64,000 nt of DNA from Oryzomonas japonica (GCF_008802365.1 NZ_VZQZ01000003.1:124001-188000), one strand, 5' to 3'. Counted from the first letter of the stretch, positions 8,658-18,063 are shown. A program made the numbers and translations. Notes: a model not told the origin generated them from the letters alone.

Positions 8658-10952
8658 TTATCTCCTTCCCTGCCATCCGGCTATTGCCGCCTGCCCGAGG
8701 GCGATACCGCCGTCGTTGGGGGGAACCAGCCGGTGGGTGAATATCTGTAGCCCCTGATCAAGCAGCTCAGTATATACCATTTCGCTCAAAAGGCGATTCT
8801 GAAAAACGCCGCCGGAGAGAACAATACGATCGAGGCCGGTTTTCCCGGCAATACGGACGGCAGTCTCCACGGCTGCCTGGGCCACGGTGGCGTGAAAACG
8901 GTAGGCCATGGCCGCCGCCCCCGTGCCGGCAGCCGTATCGGCCAGGAGGTCCTGGAAAAGCGGGGTGAAATCGATGGCCAGCCGCTCGTTGCCGGTAATC
9001 CCGAAGGAGTAGGTCCCCGAAACCTCCGCGGCCTCCGCCAAGGCCTCCAGTTCAATGGCCGCCTGGCCGTCGTAGGATACGGTCTGGCGCACGTTCAGCA
9101 GGGCTGCCGCGGCATCGAACAGACGGCCGCAGCTGGAGGTAAGCGGCGCGTTGAGGCCCCGCTCCAGCATGGCGGCAAATATGCCTTTCTGGGTATCATC
9201 CAGATGCCGGGCAACCGGATGGTCCAGTTCAAAGGCCCCTTTGCCCTGGGAACGGTACAGCCACGCCAGGGCCATGCGCCAGGGTTCCCGTACTGCGGTG
9301 TCACCCCCGGCTAGCGGTACGGGAAGGAAGTTGCCGGCCCGTTGGAATCCCTCGTAGCCGCCGACCAGAAACTCGCCACCCCAGATCGTGCCGTCCGTGC
9401 CGAAACCGGTACCGTCGAAGATGATGCCGACCACCTCGCCTTCCAAGCCGTTTTCCGCCATGCAGGCCGCCATGTGGGCGTGGTGGTGCTGAACCCGTGT
9501 CAGGGGCAGCCCGGATTCCGTCGCATGGAGCGAGGAGATATAGTCGGGATGCAGATCGCAGGCGACCAGTTGCGGCGCTATTTCGAGAATGCCCGACAGG
9601 TGCCGGATGGTGTGGCGGAACGAGTCGGCGGTTGAGCTGTTCTGCAGGTCGCCGATGTGCTGGCTCAGGAATGCCTGATCCCCCTGGGCCAGGCAAACGG
9701 CCCCTTTCAGTTCGGCCCCCACGGCCAAAAGCGGCGGCACCGTGAAGGGGAGCCGCACGGCCCGCGGCGCATAGCCCCTGGCCCGGCGGTAAAAGAGCGG
9801 TTTGTCCTGGAAGAGGCGCAGGACCGAATCGTCGCTGCGCACATGGATCGGCCGGTTGTGCACGAGAAAAAAATCGGCGATGGCTGCCAGACGCTTAAGG
9901 GCGTCGCTATCTTCAAAGGCCACCGGCTCGTCGGACACGTTGCCGCTGGTCATCACCAGGGCCGCGAAGTGATCGCGCATCAGGAGATGATGGACCGGCG
10001 CGTAAGGCAGCATCAGGCCGAGCCAGCCGTTGGCCGGCGCCACCAGGGGCGCAACCGGGCAATCCGGGGTCTTGTGGGCGATAACGATCGGGCTCTCCGG
10101 GCCGGTCAAGAGCCGTTCCTCCTGGTCGCCCAGCACCACCAGCTTGCGGGCGGTCGCCAAGTCGGCGGCCATGACGGCAAAGGGCTTTTCGTCCCGCTTT
10201 TTCCGCTCGCGCAGCCGCTTGACCGCCTCCGGGTTGCAGGCATCCACGGCCAGGTGATACCCGCCGATCCCCTTGACCGCCAGGATCTTGCCCCCCCTCA
10301 GGAGTTCGATAGCCTGGATGAGGGCATCGTCGCGCTCCGCGACCGGATTGGCGTTACCATCCAGCAGGCGGAGCTGCGGGCCGCAGACCGGGCAGGCGAT
10401 GGGTTGGGCATGGAAACGCCGGTCTGCCGGGTCGTCGTACTCCCGGCGGCAATTGGGGCAGACCGGGAATTCGGCCATGGTGGTCCGGGGGCGGTCGTAG
10501 GGGATAGCGGTGATGATGCTGTAGCGGGGGCCGCAGTTGGTGCAGGTAATGAACGGGTAACGGTACCGCCGGTCGGCCGGATCGAACAGCTCCCGCAGGC
10601 AGTCGCCGCAGAGGGCGGAGTCGGGCGCCACCTGGATATTCTTCGCTCCATCCCCGCTGGGGAGGATGGTGAAGCCGCGCTCCGGGACCGGGGGGATATC
10701 CTCCGTGAAACTGGACGTGACAGTGGCCAGGGGAGGGAGGTCATGGGTCAGGCTGTGCTGGAACGCTTCCAGCGTGTCAACCGTACCCTGGACCTCGATC
10801 TCCACCCCGGCGGGGATGTTGCGCACCCAGCCGGTCAGGCCGAGTTCGCAGGCCGAGCGGAACACGAAGGGACGGAACCCGACGCCCTGGACGATGCCGC
10901 TGATGAGGAAACGCTTGCGGACTATGGCTTTGCCGTCCCCGTTGCCAGCCAT
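8658..10952 (-). CDS. hypF: Carbamoyltransferase HypF
   Basis: 764 aa from the ATG at 10952, inside the end of hypB; the exact start is uncertain (an in-frame ATG exists at 10961). The order of domains is textbook: an acylphosphatase domain (G-I-V-Q-G-V-G-F-R-P-F), two zinc-finger pairs (C-G-D-C...C-T-N-C and C-P-N-C...C-P-V-C), a YrdC-like domain (residues about 190-370), and a Kae1-like carbamoyltransferase domain with the metal motif H-H-x-A-H. HypF uses carbamoyl phosphate and ATP to make the cyanide ligands of [NiFe] hydrogenase with HypE. HypE is not encoded in this window. Confidence 0.94.
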   Translation of the reverse strand: MAGNGDGKAIVRKRFLISGIVQGVGFRPFVFRSACELGLTGWVRNIPAGVEIEVQGTVDTLEAFQHSLTHDLPPLATVTSSFTEDIPPVPERGFTILPSGDGAKNIQVAPDSALCGDCLRELFDPADRRYRYPFITCTNCGPRYSIITAIPYDRPRTTMAEFPVCPNCRREYDDPADRRFHAQPIACPVCGPQLRLLDGNANPVAERDDALIQAIELLRGGKILAVKGIGGYHLAVDACNPEAVKRLRERKKRDEKPFAVMAADLATARKLVVLGDQEERLLTGPESPIVIAHKTPDCPVAPLVAPANGWLGLMLPYAPVHHLLMRDHFAALVMTSGNVSDEPVAFEDSDALKRLAAIADFFLVHNRPIHVRSDDSVLRLFQDKPLFYRRARGYAPRAVRLPFTVPPLLAVGAELKGAVCLAQGDQAFLSQHIGDLQNSSTADSFRHTIRHLSGILEIAPQLVACDLHPDYISSLHATESGLPLTRVQHHHAHMAACMAENGLEGEVVGIIFDGTGFGTDGTIWGGEFLVGGYEGFQRAGNFLPVPLAGGDTAVREPWRMALAWLYRSQGKGAFELDHPVARHLDDTQKGIFAAMLERGLNAPLTSSCGRLFDAAAALLNVRQTVSYDGQAAIELEALAEAAEVSGTYSFGITGNERLAIDFTPLFQDLLADTAAGTGAAAMAYRFHATVAQAAVETAVRIAGKTGLDRIVLSGGVFQNRLLSEMVYTELLDQGLQIFTHRLVPPNDGGIALGQAAIAGWQGRR

Positions 10953-11773
10953 TGGTACCATCCGTCCATCCCCTCGCCGGTGCGCGCCGAAACCTCGAAG
11001 ATGGTGATGCCGGGGCTTACCCTGCGGGCGTATTCCTTGCATTTTTCCACATCAAAGTCCAAGTGGGGGAGCAGGTCGGTCTTATTGAGCAGCATGACCG
11101 TGGAGTTGTGAAACATCTGGGGGTACTTGAGCGGCTTGTCCTCACCCTCGGTCACCGAGAGGACCGCCACCTTGTGGTGCTCTCCCAGGTCGAAGGAGGC
11201 CGGACAGACCAGGTTGCCCACGTTTTCTATGAGGAGCACGTCCAGATTGTCCAGATCAAATCCATCGGTGCCGTGCATGACCATATGGGCGTCCAGGTGG
11301 CAGCCGGCGCCGGTGTTGATCTGACGGACCGCTACGCCGGTGGCGGCGATGCGCTGGGCGTCATTGTCGGTCTGCTGATCCCCCTCGATCACGGCAAAAC
11401 GGAACCGGTCACCCAAGTCCCGCAGGGTACGCTCCAAAAGGGTGGTCTTGCCCGATCCGGGAGAGCTTACCAGGTTGAGGACGAAGATGCCCTTGTCCTT
11501 GAACAGGGCGCGATTGAAGGAGGCCAGACGGTTGTTCTTGGCCAGGATGTCCTCTTCGATGCTGATCACGGTCCGTTTCCGGTCGCCGTGGTCGTGGTCG
11601 TGGTCGTGATGATCGTGGGCTTCATGATCATGGTCATGGTGCTCGTGATCATGGTCATGGTGCTCGTGATCATGGTCGTGATCGTGGCTATGGCTGTGGC
11701 TGTGGTGATGGTCGCCGTGCTGGTGGTCATGGTCGTGCGTATCTGTCGGGCCGCAGCCGCAAGTGGTGCACAT
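10922..11773 (-). CDS. hypB: Hydrogenase nickel incorporation GTPase HypB, His-rich
   Basis: 283 aa. The N-terminus has the high-affinity nickel motif C-x2-C-G-C-G (residues 2-7). It is followed by about 50 residues consisting almost wholly of His and Asp in H-D-H-D repeats, the storage-type extension seen in some HypB proteins. The G domain follows with P-loop S-S-P-G-S-G-K-T-T near residue 103. HypB inserts nickel into the hydrogenase large subunit. It is the first visible gene of the hypBFCD operon. The His/Asp tract makes the DNA at about 11580-11730 strongly repetitive (GTGGTC/GTGATC units), a likely site of length variation. Confidence 0.95.
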   Translation of the reverse strand: MCTTCGCGPTDTHDHDHQHGDHHHSHSHSHDHDHDHEHHDHDHEHHDHDHEAHDHHDHDHDHGDRKRTVISIEEDILAKNNRLASFNRALFKDKGIFVLNLVSSPGSGKTTLLERTLRDLGDRFRFAVIEGDQQTDNDAQRIAATGVAVRQINTGAGCHLDAHMVMHGTDGFDLDNLDVLLIENVGNLVCPASFDLGEHHKVAVLSVTEGEDKPLKYPQMFHNSTVMLLNKTDLLPHLDFDVEKCKEYARRVSPGITIFEVSARTGEGMDGWYQWLATGTAKP

Positions 11774-11808
11774 GGGTTCCTCCGAAAATGGGTCCTTATG
11801 ATGGGGTA

Positions 11809-11837
11809 ACCGTATCAGTTTCCGCGTCGTTATGCAA
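11809..11837 (-). promoter_or_regulatory. Candidate promoter of hyp operon
   Basis: Read on the minus strand, TTGCAT and TACGGT are separated by 17 bases, about 36 bases ahead of the hypB start. The match to sigma-70 boxes is moderate. Confidence 0.35.
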
Positions 11838-11860
11838 CAGGGTCTGGCTAGAACTTTGTG

Positions 11861-11933
11861 AATCGTGAATAGTGAATAGTGAATGGAGGGAAAAGGCTTT
11901 TAACGTCTCGCTTTCACCTTTCACCATTCACTT
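11861..11933. repeat. Palindromic intergenic repeat of GTGAAT units
   Basis: Tandem GTGAAT-type units on the left (AGTGAATGG at 11878) are matched by CCATTCACT at 11924, followed by a T-run. The element fills the gap between hypB and the ABC exporter gene and could act as a loose terminator hairpin. Confidence 0.6.
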
Positions 11934-11936
11934 TTT

Positions 11937-13745
11937 TTAAAGGCCGTTGAACTGCAACTGGTGCAGCCGGTAATAGAGCCCCTTGGCCTCCATGAGCTCC
12001 TGGTGCGTCCCCTCCTCCGATTTGCGGCCCCGGTGCACCACCACGATCCGGTCGGCGTCCTGGATGGTGGAAAGCCGGTGGGCGATAACCAGGGAGGTGC
12101 GCCCCTGCATCAATCCCCTGATCCCCTCCTGGATCATCTGCTCCGAGGCGGAATCCACGCTGGCGGTCGCCTCGTCCAGCACCAGCACCTCGGGATCAAA
12201 GGCCACGGCCCGGGCAAAGGAGATGAGCTGTTTTTCCCCTACGGACAGGTTGTTACCCCGCTCCCGGACCTCTTCCCCGTACCCCTGGGGCAGGCGCTCG
12301 ATGAAGCGGTCGGCCCCGACCGCGGCGGCCGCCGTTCGGACCCGCGTCCGCGCCTCTTCGTCCCCCAGGCAGATGTTGAACTCGATACTGCCGGCAAACA
12401 GGCAGGGGTCCTGGAGGACGATGCCGATGCGCCGGCGCAGGTCGCTTCCCTGCATGTTGCGCACATCTATGCCGTCAATGAGGATGCTGCCGCTGTCGAT
12501 CTCGTAGAGGCGCGTCAAAAGCCGCGTGATGGTGGTCTTGCCGCCGCCGCTTTCCCCCACCAGTGCGATCCGCTCGCCGCGCCGGAGGACCAGGCTGAAC
12601 TCCTCCAGGGCGTTGTCCCCCTCGCGGTAGGCAAAGGAGACGTTACGGAATTCGATCAGGGGAGGCCTCTGCCCGAAAGTTTCTCCGGGTGAGCGGCCTT
12701 CTTCGGCAAAGGCGGGCACGGGGGCCTGGTGAACCGGCTTGTCCGCCGGTGTGTCCAGCAGGGCAAAGATCCGTTCCAAGGCCGCCATGGCCCCCTGCAT
12801 GACCGAATACTTGGCCGACAGGTCGCGGATGGGGGTGAAGAATTTTTCGATATACTGGATGAAGGCCACCAAAACCCCGAAGGTCAGGGCGCCCCTGATG
12901 ATCTCGCCGCCTCCGTACCAGATGATCAGGGCCACGGCGATGGACGACAGAGCCTCCACGATGGCGTACAATGACGCATCCCAGAAGATGACCGGCATGT
13001 TGGCGTCCCGGTAGGATGCGTTCAGGTTGCTGAAGCGCCGCTCTTCGTCCCGTTCGCGGTTGAACGCCTGGATGATGCTGATGCCGCCGATGGACTCGGC
13101 CAGAAAGGCGTTGAGGCGCCCCAGGCGTGCCCGCACCTCGCGGAACGATTGGCGCATCCTGCGGCGAAAGGCCCAGGCAACGTACAGGAGCAGGGGGAGG
13201 ACGCTGAAGGTCACCAACGACAGCTTCAGGTTCATCCAGAGCATGACCGAGATGATGCCCACCAGGAGCATGACGTCACCCACGATGGTAATGATCCCCG
13301 AGGCGAACATCTCGCCCAATACCTCCACGTCGCTGGTCAGGCGGGTGACGGCGCTGCCCGTGGGCACCCGGTCGAACCAGGAGACCGGCAGGCGCATGAC
13401 ATGGCGGTAGAGCTCGTTGCGTATGTCGGCCATGACCCGCTGGCCGACGGATTGGAGCAGGTAAATCTGTAAAAAGGCGAGGAGGGATTCGGACAGCAGG
13501 ACCGCCAGGAAGGCCAGGGCGATCCCTTCCAAACCGGCCAATCTGCCGGTGGTGATGTGGCCGTCGATGGCCAACTTGATGATCCAGGGTTGAGCAAGGC
13601 GGCAGGCGGCAACTATCGGTACGGTGATCAGCACCGCGACGATCGCCGTGCGGTAGGGGGCAACATAGCGGGCAAAACGGGTCAGCAGGCGGGTATCGTA
13701 CGCCTTGCCCGCTATTTCTTCTGCATAGATGCCGCCGTGGTACAT
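11937..13745 (-). CDS. ABC exporter, fused membrane and ATPase domains (MsbA/MdlB type)
   Basis: 602 aa. Residues about 25-310 are a six-span exporter membrane domain. The ATPase half has Walker A G-E-S-G-G-G-K-T-T, Q-loop in L-Q-D-P-C-L-F, signature L-S-V-G-E-K-Q, Walker B V-L-V-L-D-E-A-T-A-S-V-D and the H-loop A-H-R-L-S-T. The L-S-V-G-E-K-Q form of the signature is common in MdlB/YheH-like half exporters. No partner half-transporter is adjacent, so it may act as a homodimer. Substrate (lipid, drug or peptide) cannot be inferred. The ATG is at 13745. Confidence 0.9.
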   Translation of the reverse strand: MYHGGIYAEEIAGKAYDTRLLTRFARYVAPYRTAIVAVLITVPIVAACRLAQPWIIKLAIDGHITTGRLAGLEGIALAFLAVLLSESLLAFLQIYLLQSVGQRVMADIRNELYRHVMRLPVSWFDRVPTGSAVTRLTSDVEVLGEMFASGIITIVGDVMLLVGIISVMLWMNLKLSLVTFSVLPLLLYVAWAFRRRMRQSFREVRARLGRLNAFLAESIGGISIIQAFNRERDEERRFSNLNASYRDANMPVIFWDASLYAIVEALSSIAVALIIWYGGGEIIRGALTFGVLVAFIQYIEKFFTPIRDLSAKYSVMQGAMAALERIFALLDTPADKPVHQAPVPAFAEEGRSPGETFGQRPPLIEFRNVSFAYREGDNALEEFSLVLRRGERIALVGESGGGKTTITRLLTRLYEIDSGSILIDGIDVRNMQGSDLRRRIGIVLQDPCLFAGSIEFNICLGDEEARTRVRTAAAAVGADRFIERLPQGYGEEVRERGNNLSVGEKQLISFARAVAFDPEVLVLDEATASVDSASEQMIQEGIRGLMQGRTSLVIAHRLSTIQDADRIVVVHRGRKSEEGTHQELMEAKGLYYRLHQLQFNGL

Positions 13746-13865
13746 TCTGACTCCGCAAGATGGTTGTGCAACGATCTTACCATATCAGAATCGGCGGCAG
13801 AAGTGAAATGGTGGCTTCCGCTGGAGTGGCGTCCCGGCCGTTTGCGGGCCGGGGAGCGGGGCGGC

Positions 13866-15407
13866 TTACGGGGACGCCGTTTCGTGCGGAGCTGTTGGTT
13901 CGTCCGGGAGGGCCGGCAGATAGATGTGAAAGGTCGTCCCTTTGCCGGGTGTGGATTCGGCGTTGATGGCGCCCTTGTGTTTGCGGATGATGGAGTGGCA
14001 GAGAGCCAAGCTGAGCCCCATGCCCTTCTGACTGCCCATCTCCTTGGTGGTAAAGTAGGGGTCGAAGACCCTGGGCAGGTTTTCGGGGGTGATGCCGGTT
14101 CCGGTGTCGTGGAACGTCAGATGAACGTACTCCCCCGCCGGGAGAGACAGGGCATCCTGCTCGCCTATGGTTACATTCTCCGCTTCGACCCGCAGGGTCC
14201 CGCCCTGGGGCATGGCCTCGACGGCATTGACCGCCAGGTTGGAAAAGGTCCGCTCCATCTGGGAGTCGTCCATCCTTACCCGGTGCAGGTCGGACGCGAT
14301 AGTGACTTCGCTCGCTATGGCCGGTTTATCCCTGAGTACGGCAGCGATGGCCGATGCGATCAGCGGGGCAAGGGGCGCGGGATGCACAAAGGAGTCCCCT
14401 CCCTTGGAAAATGCCAGCAGGCGCAGGCTCAACTCCTTGGCGCGCAGCGAGGTCTGTTCCGCCGTCTCGAGCATCTCGATGATGGTCTGGGGGGCGTTGA
14501 CATGCAGCTTAGCCAGGGAAATGTAGCCGAGGATCACCTGCAACAGATTGTTGAAGTCGTGGGCCATGCCGCCGGCCAGAATACCGATGGCTTCCATCTT
14601 CCTGGACCGCAGACTCTCCGCTTCCAGCTTTCTCTGCCGGGTGACATCCTCCCCGTTCTTGATGAACTTGAGCAATGAGCCGTCAGGGGCTTTGAGGGGG
14701 GATATGCTCACGTTTTCCCAGAAGAGATCGCCGTTTTTCTTCCGGTTCTGCATGCTGCCGTGCCATTCGTTTCCCTGGAGAATCGTGGACCACAAATCCT
14801 GGTAGACTTCGGGGGAGGTCTCGCCTGATTTGAGGATACGCGGTGTCCGTCCGATCGCTTCGTCGGCGTCAAAGCCGGTTATCTCGCAGAACTTGCGGTT
14901 CACGTATTCGATGACGCCGGTGGTATCGGTGATGATCGCCATGCTGGGACTTTGCTCGAGGGCACTGGAAAGCAGGCGGATGTGTTCGTTTTGCCGGCGG
15001 AGTTGTCGCTGCATCGTCACAACGTTGATGCTCCGTTCGATGGCCTCGTAAAGTTTCTGGAAGGCCACCGGTTTGAGGACGAATTGGTTGATGCCGATAT
15101 CGATGGCCTGGAGCAGGTAGTCGATATCGTTGAAGGCCGTCACGACGATAATCTGGGCATCGCGGGCCCTGCTGCGGATCTCCCGTGCCATATCCAGCCC
15201 GCTCATGAACGGCATCATGATATCGGTCAGTACGATGTCGGGGGTATGCGCCTGGTAGAGCTCCAGACCTTCCCGGCCGTTTGCGGCCACGATCAGCCGG
15301 TAGCCGCGCAGGCCGAGCATGCGTTTGACCTGCTCCCGCGAGGTGTCTTCATCCTCCACATACAGGATGGTGAGGTCGTCTGGGGATGGGGGCGACGTCA
15401 TTGTCAT
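13866..15407 (-). CDS. Receiver-PAS-histidine kinase
   Basis: 513 aa with no membrane span. Residues 10-130 are a receiver domain with the acidic pair in V-E-D-E-D, the phosphoacceptor in L-T-D-I-M-M-P and the Lys in L-K-P-V. A PAS domain (about 150-265) is followed by an H-box of the N-box-rich type (G-G-M-A-H-D-F-N-N-L-L) and an ATPase domain with D-T-G-T-G and G-M-G-L-S-L-A. The N-terminal receiver suggests control by an upstream phosphodonor; no partner is adjacent. The same H-box type occurs in the kinase at 51.5 kb. Confidence 0.92.
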   Translation of the reverse strand: MTMTSPPSPDDLTILYVEDEDTSREQVKRMLGLRGYRLIVAANGREGLELYQAHTPDIVLTDIMMPFMSGLDMAREIRSRARDAQIIVVTAFNDIDYLLQAIDIGINQFVLKPVAFQKLYEAIERSINVVTMQRQLRRQNEHIRLLSSALEQSPSMAIITDTTGVIEYVNRKFCEITGFDADEAIGRTPRILKSGETSPEVYQDLWSTILQGNEWHGSMQNRKKNGDLFWENVSISPLKAPDGSLLKFIKNGEDVTRQRKLEAESLRSRKMEAIGILAGGMAHDFNNLLQVILGYISLAKLHVNAPQTIIEMLETAEQTSLRAKELSLRLLAFSKGGDSFVHPAPLAPLIASAIAAVLRDKPAIASEVTIASDLHRVRMDDSQMERTFSNLAVNAVEAMPQGGTLRVEAENVTIGEQDALSLPAGEYVHLTFHDTGTGITPENLPRVFDPYFTTKEMGSQKGMGLSLALCHSIIRKHKGAINAESTPGKGTTFHIYLPALPDEPTAPHETASP

Positions 15408-15711
15408 GCCTCGAAGCGACGTCCCGCCGTGTCGGCGGCGCGTGCGTCTCTATCAAAATGATGATCAGATGCAGATGGAATGAAATGTTTTCCCGGCGGG
15501 AGGGCAATCATGGCAGTCGCCGGACAGGAGGACAGAGATTTTCTCAGCTGGGGTGGGACTGGGTTGGGTGGGACATGACGGTTCACGATGTTCCCCAAAC
15601 GAGAGAAAGGTCGTACGGACAACGCCAGGACGGCGCGTCCGTATCGACAGCAATCTTATCAGAGATTCGGCCGGTGACAAGCCGCTGTAATGAATTTCGC
15701 GGAGATGGGCG
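15408..15711. other. 304-base intergenic region, no gene seen
   Basis: This region lies between the gltK-like permease gene and the start of the receiver-kinase gene, both on the minus strand. No convincing ORF, terminator or known RNA was recognised. It must contain the promoter of the downstream kinase only if that gene is transcribed separately; no strong sigma-70 box stands out. Confidence 0.4.
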
Positions 15712-16410
15712 TCAAATAGCCTTGCGCCAGGCCAACCGCTGTTCCAGCCAGCGGGAAAGGGAGGTGAAAGCGTAGCAGACAATAAAATAGATCAGGGCGA
15801 TGAAAACGAAGATTTCCGTCGGATAGGCCATGGTCCGGTTATTGATCTGGGTTCCCACATGGGTCAGTTCGGATACGCCGACGATGAAAGCCAGAGAGGT
15901 GTCCTTGATCAGGGAAACGAACTGGTTGACGAAGGAGGGGATCATGTTGCGCAATCCCTGGGGAAGTACGATATAGAGCATGGCCTGCCACGGCTTGAGG
16001 CCGGTGGAGATGGCCGCCTCGGTCTGCCCCTTGGGGATACCCTCGATACCGGCCACCACGATGCGGGACATGTAGGCCGAGGTGAACAGGGTCAGCGCCA
16101 TGATGACGGTCTGGCTTTCGGCCACCTTGCCGAACAGGGCCGGCAAGAGGAAGTACATCCAGAAGATGACCATCAGAAGCGGCATGCCGCGCACGAGGTT
16201 GATGAAGGCGACGGCGGGGTAGCGCACGGCCCGAAAACGGGAGATGCTGAGCAATCCCAGAATCAGGCCGCCGAAAAAGGAGAGGACGCAGGAAACCGAC
16301 GCCAGGTACAGGGTCAGGCCCAGGCCGCCCAGAGGGCCGTTGGGAAAGCGGCCGATCATGAAGTAGGTGAAGTTGTCGGCAATCACCGATATATTGAAAA
16401 ATTGATCCAT
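15712..16410 (-). CDS. Amino acid ABC transporter permease (GltK-like)
   Basis: 232 aa HisMQ-family permease with about five membrane spans, R-G-M-P-L-L-M-V as family signature and an EAA loop (A-A-I-S-T-G-L-K-P with L-P-Q-G). It lies one base after the companion permease gene. The pair forms a heterodimer in the glutamate/aspartate importer GltIJKL of enteric bacteria; the same gene content supports an acidic amino acid substrate here (inference). Confidence 0.9.
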   Translation of the reverse strand: MDQFFNISVIADNFTYFMIGRFPNGPLGGLGLTLYLASVSCVLSFFGGLILGLLSISRFRAVRYPAVAFINLVRGMPLLMVIFWMYFLLPALFGKVAESQTVIMALTLFTSAYMSRIVVAGIEGIPKGQTEAAISTGLKPWQAMLYIVLPQGLRNMIPSFVNQFVSLIKDTSLAFIVGVSELTHVGTQINNRTMAYPTEIFVFIALIYFIVCYAFTSLSRWLEQRLAWRKAI

Positions 16411-16411
16411 A

Positions 16412-17119
16412 TCAGGCCGCCTTGTGAATGTTGAGGACTTTCTCGTTGTAGATGTTCACCAGGGCGGTGATAACAAGCGAAATAGCCACGTAGACCACGG
16501 TTGCTGCGGTGAACGCCTCGAAGCCCTTGAAGGTGTAGCTCTCCACCTGGCGGGCCTGGTAGGTCAGTTCCATGACACCGATCGTCATGGCCAGGGACGA
16601 GTTCTTGGCCAGGTTGAGAAACTGGTTCACCAGCGGCGGCACCGTGAGACGGACCGCCTGGGGCAGGATGATGTACTGCATGGAGCGGAGGTAGGAGAAA
16701 CCCGCGCTGCGGGCCGCCTCCATCTGCTCCTTGGGGATGGACAGCACGCCGGAACGGATGTCTTCGGCGATGAAGGCCGAGGTGTAGATGGTCAGGGCGA
16801 TCACGGCGGCGGCGAACTCGAAGTTGGTGCTGTTCAGCCAGTCGTTCACGGCGGTCGGAAGGATCTTGTACGACCCGAAGTACCAGAAGAATATCTGCAC
16901 CAGGAGCGGGGTGTTGCGGAAAAATTCCAGGTAGGCATGGGCAATCCAGCGGACCGGCTTGTTGTTGCTCATGCGCATGACGGCGATCAACAGCCCCAGG
17001 ATGAAGGCAAGCACAATGGAGAGTGCCGAGAGTTGCAGGGTGACCTTGACTCCCGAGGCCAGCCAATCGAAATACTTGCCCGAGGTTACGGTCGACCAGT
17101 CGAATTGATAATTAAGCAC
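16412..17119 (-). CDS. Amino acid ABC transporter permease (GltJ-like)
   Basis: 235 aa HisMQ-family permease: R-N-T-P-L-L-V-Q signature, EAA loop (E-A-A-R-S-A-G-F-S-Y with I-L-P-Q-A), and E-L-T-Y-Q-A-R near the C-terminus. Together with the neighbouring permease it forms the membrane channel. The N-terminal segment with W-L-A-S-G matches GltJ-type proteins. Confidence 0.9.
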   Translation of the reverse strand: MLNYQFDWSTVTSGKYFDWLASGVKVTLQLSALSIVLAFILGLLIAVMRMSNNKPVRWIAHAYLEFFRNTPLLVQIFFWYFGSYKILPTAVNDWLNSTNFEFAAAVIALTIYTSAFIAEDIRSGVLSIPKEQMEAARSAGFSYLRSMQYIILPQAVRLTVPPLVNQFLNLAKNSSLAMTIGVMELTYQARQVESYTFKGFEAFTAATVVYVAISLVITALVNIYNEKVLNIHKAA

Positions 17120-17199
17120 GTGAAACCCTCATGGAAAGCGGGGCGGGGGGCAGGAGCCTTCTCCGCACCCCCCGCCTGCTGGACGTTACAAACTCTGTA

Positions 17200-18015
17200 T
17201 TACTTGCCGGCCGTGATCTTGAAGTTGCGTTGCAGATGGAACTGGGTCGTGGGGCCGAACCATTTGTTGAAAATCCGGGCGGCTTCGCCTGACTTCTCCA
17301 TATCCAGGATGGTCTTGTTGACGAAATCCACGAAGCGCTTGTCGCCCTTGCGCATGCCGAGGCCGTAGGGCTCGTCGGAGATCTGGACGCGCGGGATTTC
17401 GAAGCGGGCCTTGTTGGGGGCCTTGGCCAGGATGCCGGCCAGGATGGCCTCATCGGTCGTCACGGCGAATACCTTGCCCTGCTCCAGGGCGAGCAGTGCC
17501 TGGGGATAGTCGTCAAAGGAGAGCACGGTGGCGGTAGGCAGGGCCTTCTTCACGTTCTGCTCCGAGGTGGAACCCTTGGCGGTACCGATCTTTTTGCCTT
17601 CCAGGTCCTTCAAACTCTTGACGGTCCCTTTTTTGGTGATGAACTTCTGGCCGGTGAAGAAGTAGGTGTGGCTGAAGTCGACCTGTTTGGCCCGCTCGGG
17701 GTTTTTGGTCATGGTGGCGGCGATGATGTCGATGTGTGATTCCTGCAACTGGGGCATGCGGCTGGCCGAGGTGACCGGCTTGAGTTCTACCCTGACGCCC
17801 AGCTTTTTGGCGATGGCGTTGATGAAGTCAATGTCATACCCAACAATGGTGCGGGTTTTCTCGTCCACATAGCCGAAGGGGGGGAGGGAGTCCTTGACCC
17901 CGGCCACCAGCACTCCTTTTTTCTTCACATCAGCCAGCGTATCAGCGGCCAGCACCGTTTTGGCGGCCATCGAGGCCAGCACCGTGACCATGAATAATGT
18001 TACCAGTTTCTTCAT
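17200..18015 (-). CDS. Amino acid ABC transporter substrate-binding protein (GltI-like)
   Basis: 271 aa from the ATG at 18015, which has AAGGAGG eight bases upstream. An upstream in-frame TTG would overlap that ribosome site and is rejected. A cleavable signal peptide ends near A-V-L-A-A. The mature domain is an SBP_bac_3 fold starting G-V-L-V-A-G-V-K with P-P-F-G-Y and the arginine/aspartate ligand region T-K-N-P-E-R. It lacks a lipobox, unlike the binding protein at 1.8 kb, and so is probably soluble in the periplasm. Confidence 0.92.
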   Translation of the reverse strand: MKKLVTLFMVTVLASMAAKTVLAADTLADVKKKGVLVAGVKDSLPPFGYVDEKTRTIVGYDIDFINAIAKKLGVRVELKPVTSASRMPQLQESHIDIIAATMTKNPERAKQVDFSHTYFFTGQKFITKKGTVKSLKDLEGKKIGTAKGSTSEQNVKKALPTATVLSFDDYPQALLALEQGKVFAVTTDEAILAGILAKAPNKARFEIPRVQISDEPYGLGMRKGDKRFVDFVNKTILDMEKSGEAARIFNKWFGPTTQFHLQRNFKITAGK

Positions 18016-18063
18016 GTCGAATTCCTCCTTCAAGAGTGGTAGTACAGACCGGAAATCCCGGTT

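Noticed and set aside
9657-11111. Long plus-strand open frame (484 codons) opposite hypF/hypB
   Set aside because: It is the mirror of a high-GC coding region; hypF and hypB have full homology and overlap it wholly.
11580-11740. Repetitive GTGATC/GTGGTC tract that looks like a tandem or CRISPR-like array
   Set aside because: It encodes the His/Asp-rich region of HypB; there are no spacers and the units are not of constant length.
13866-15407. Two separate genes, a response regulator and a kinase
   Set aside because: The frame is continuous from receiver through PAS to ATPase domain without an internal stop or strong internal start.
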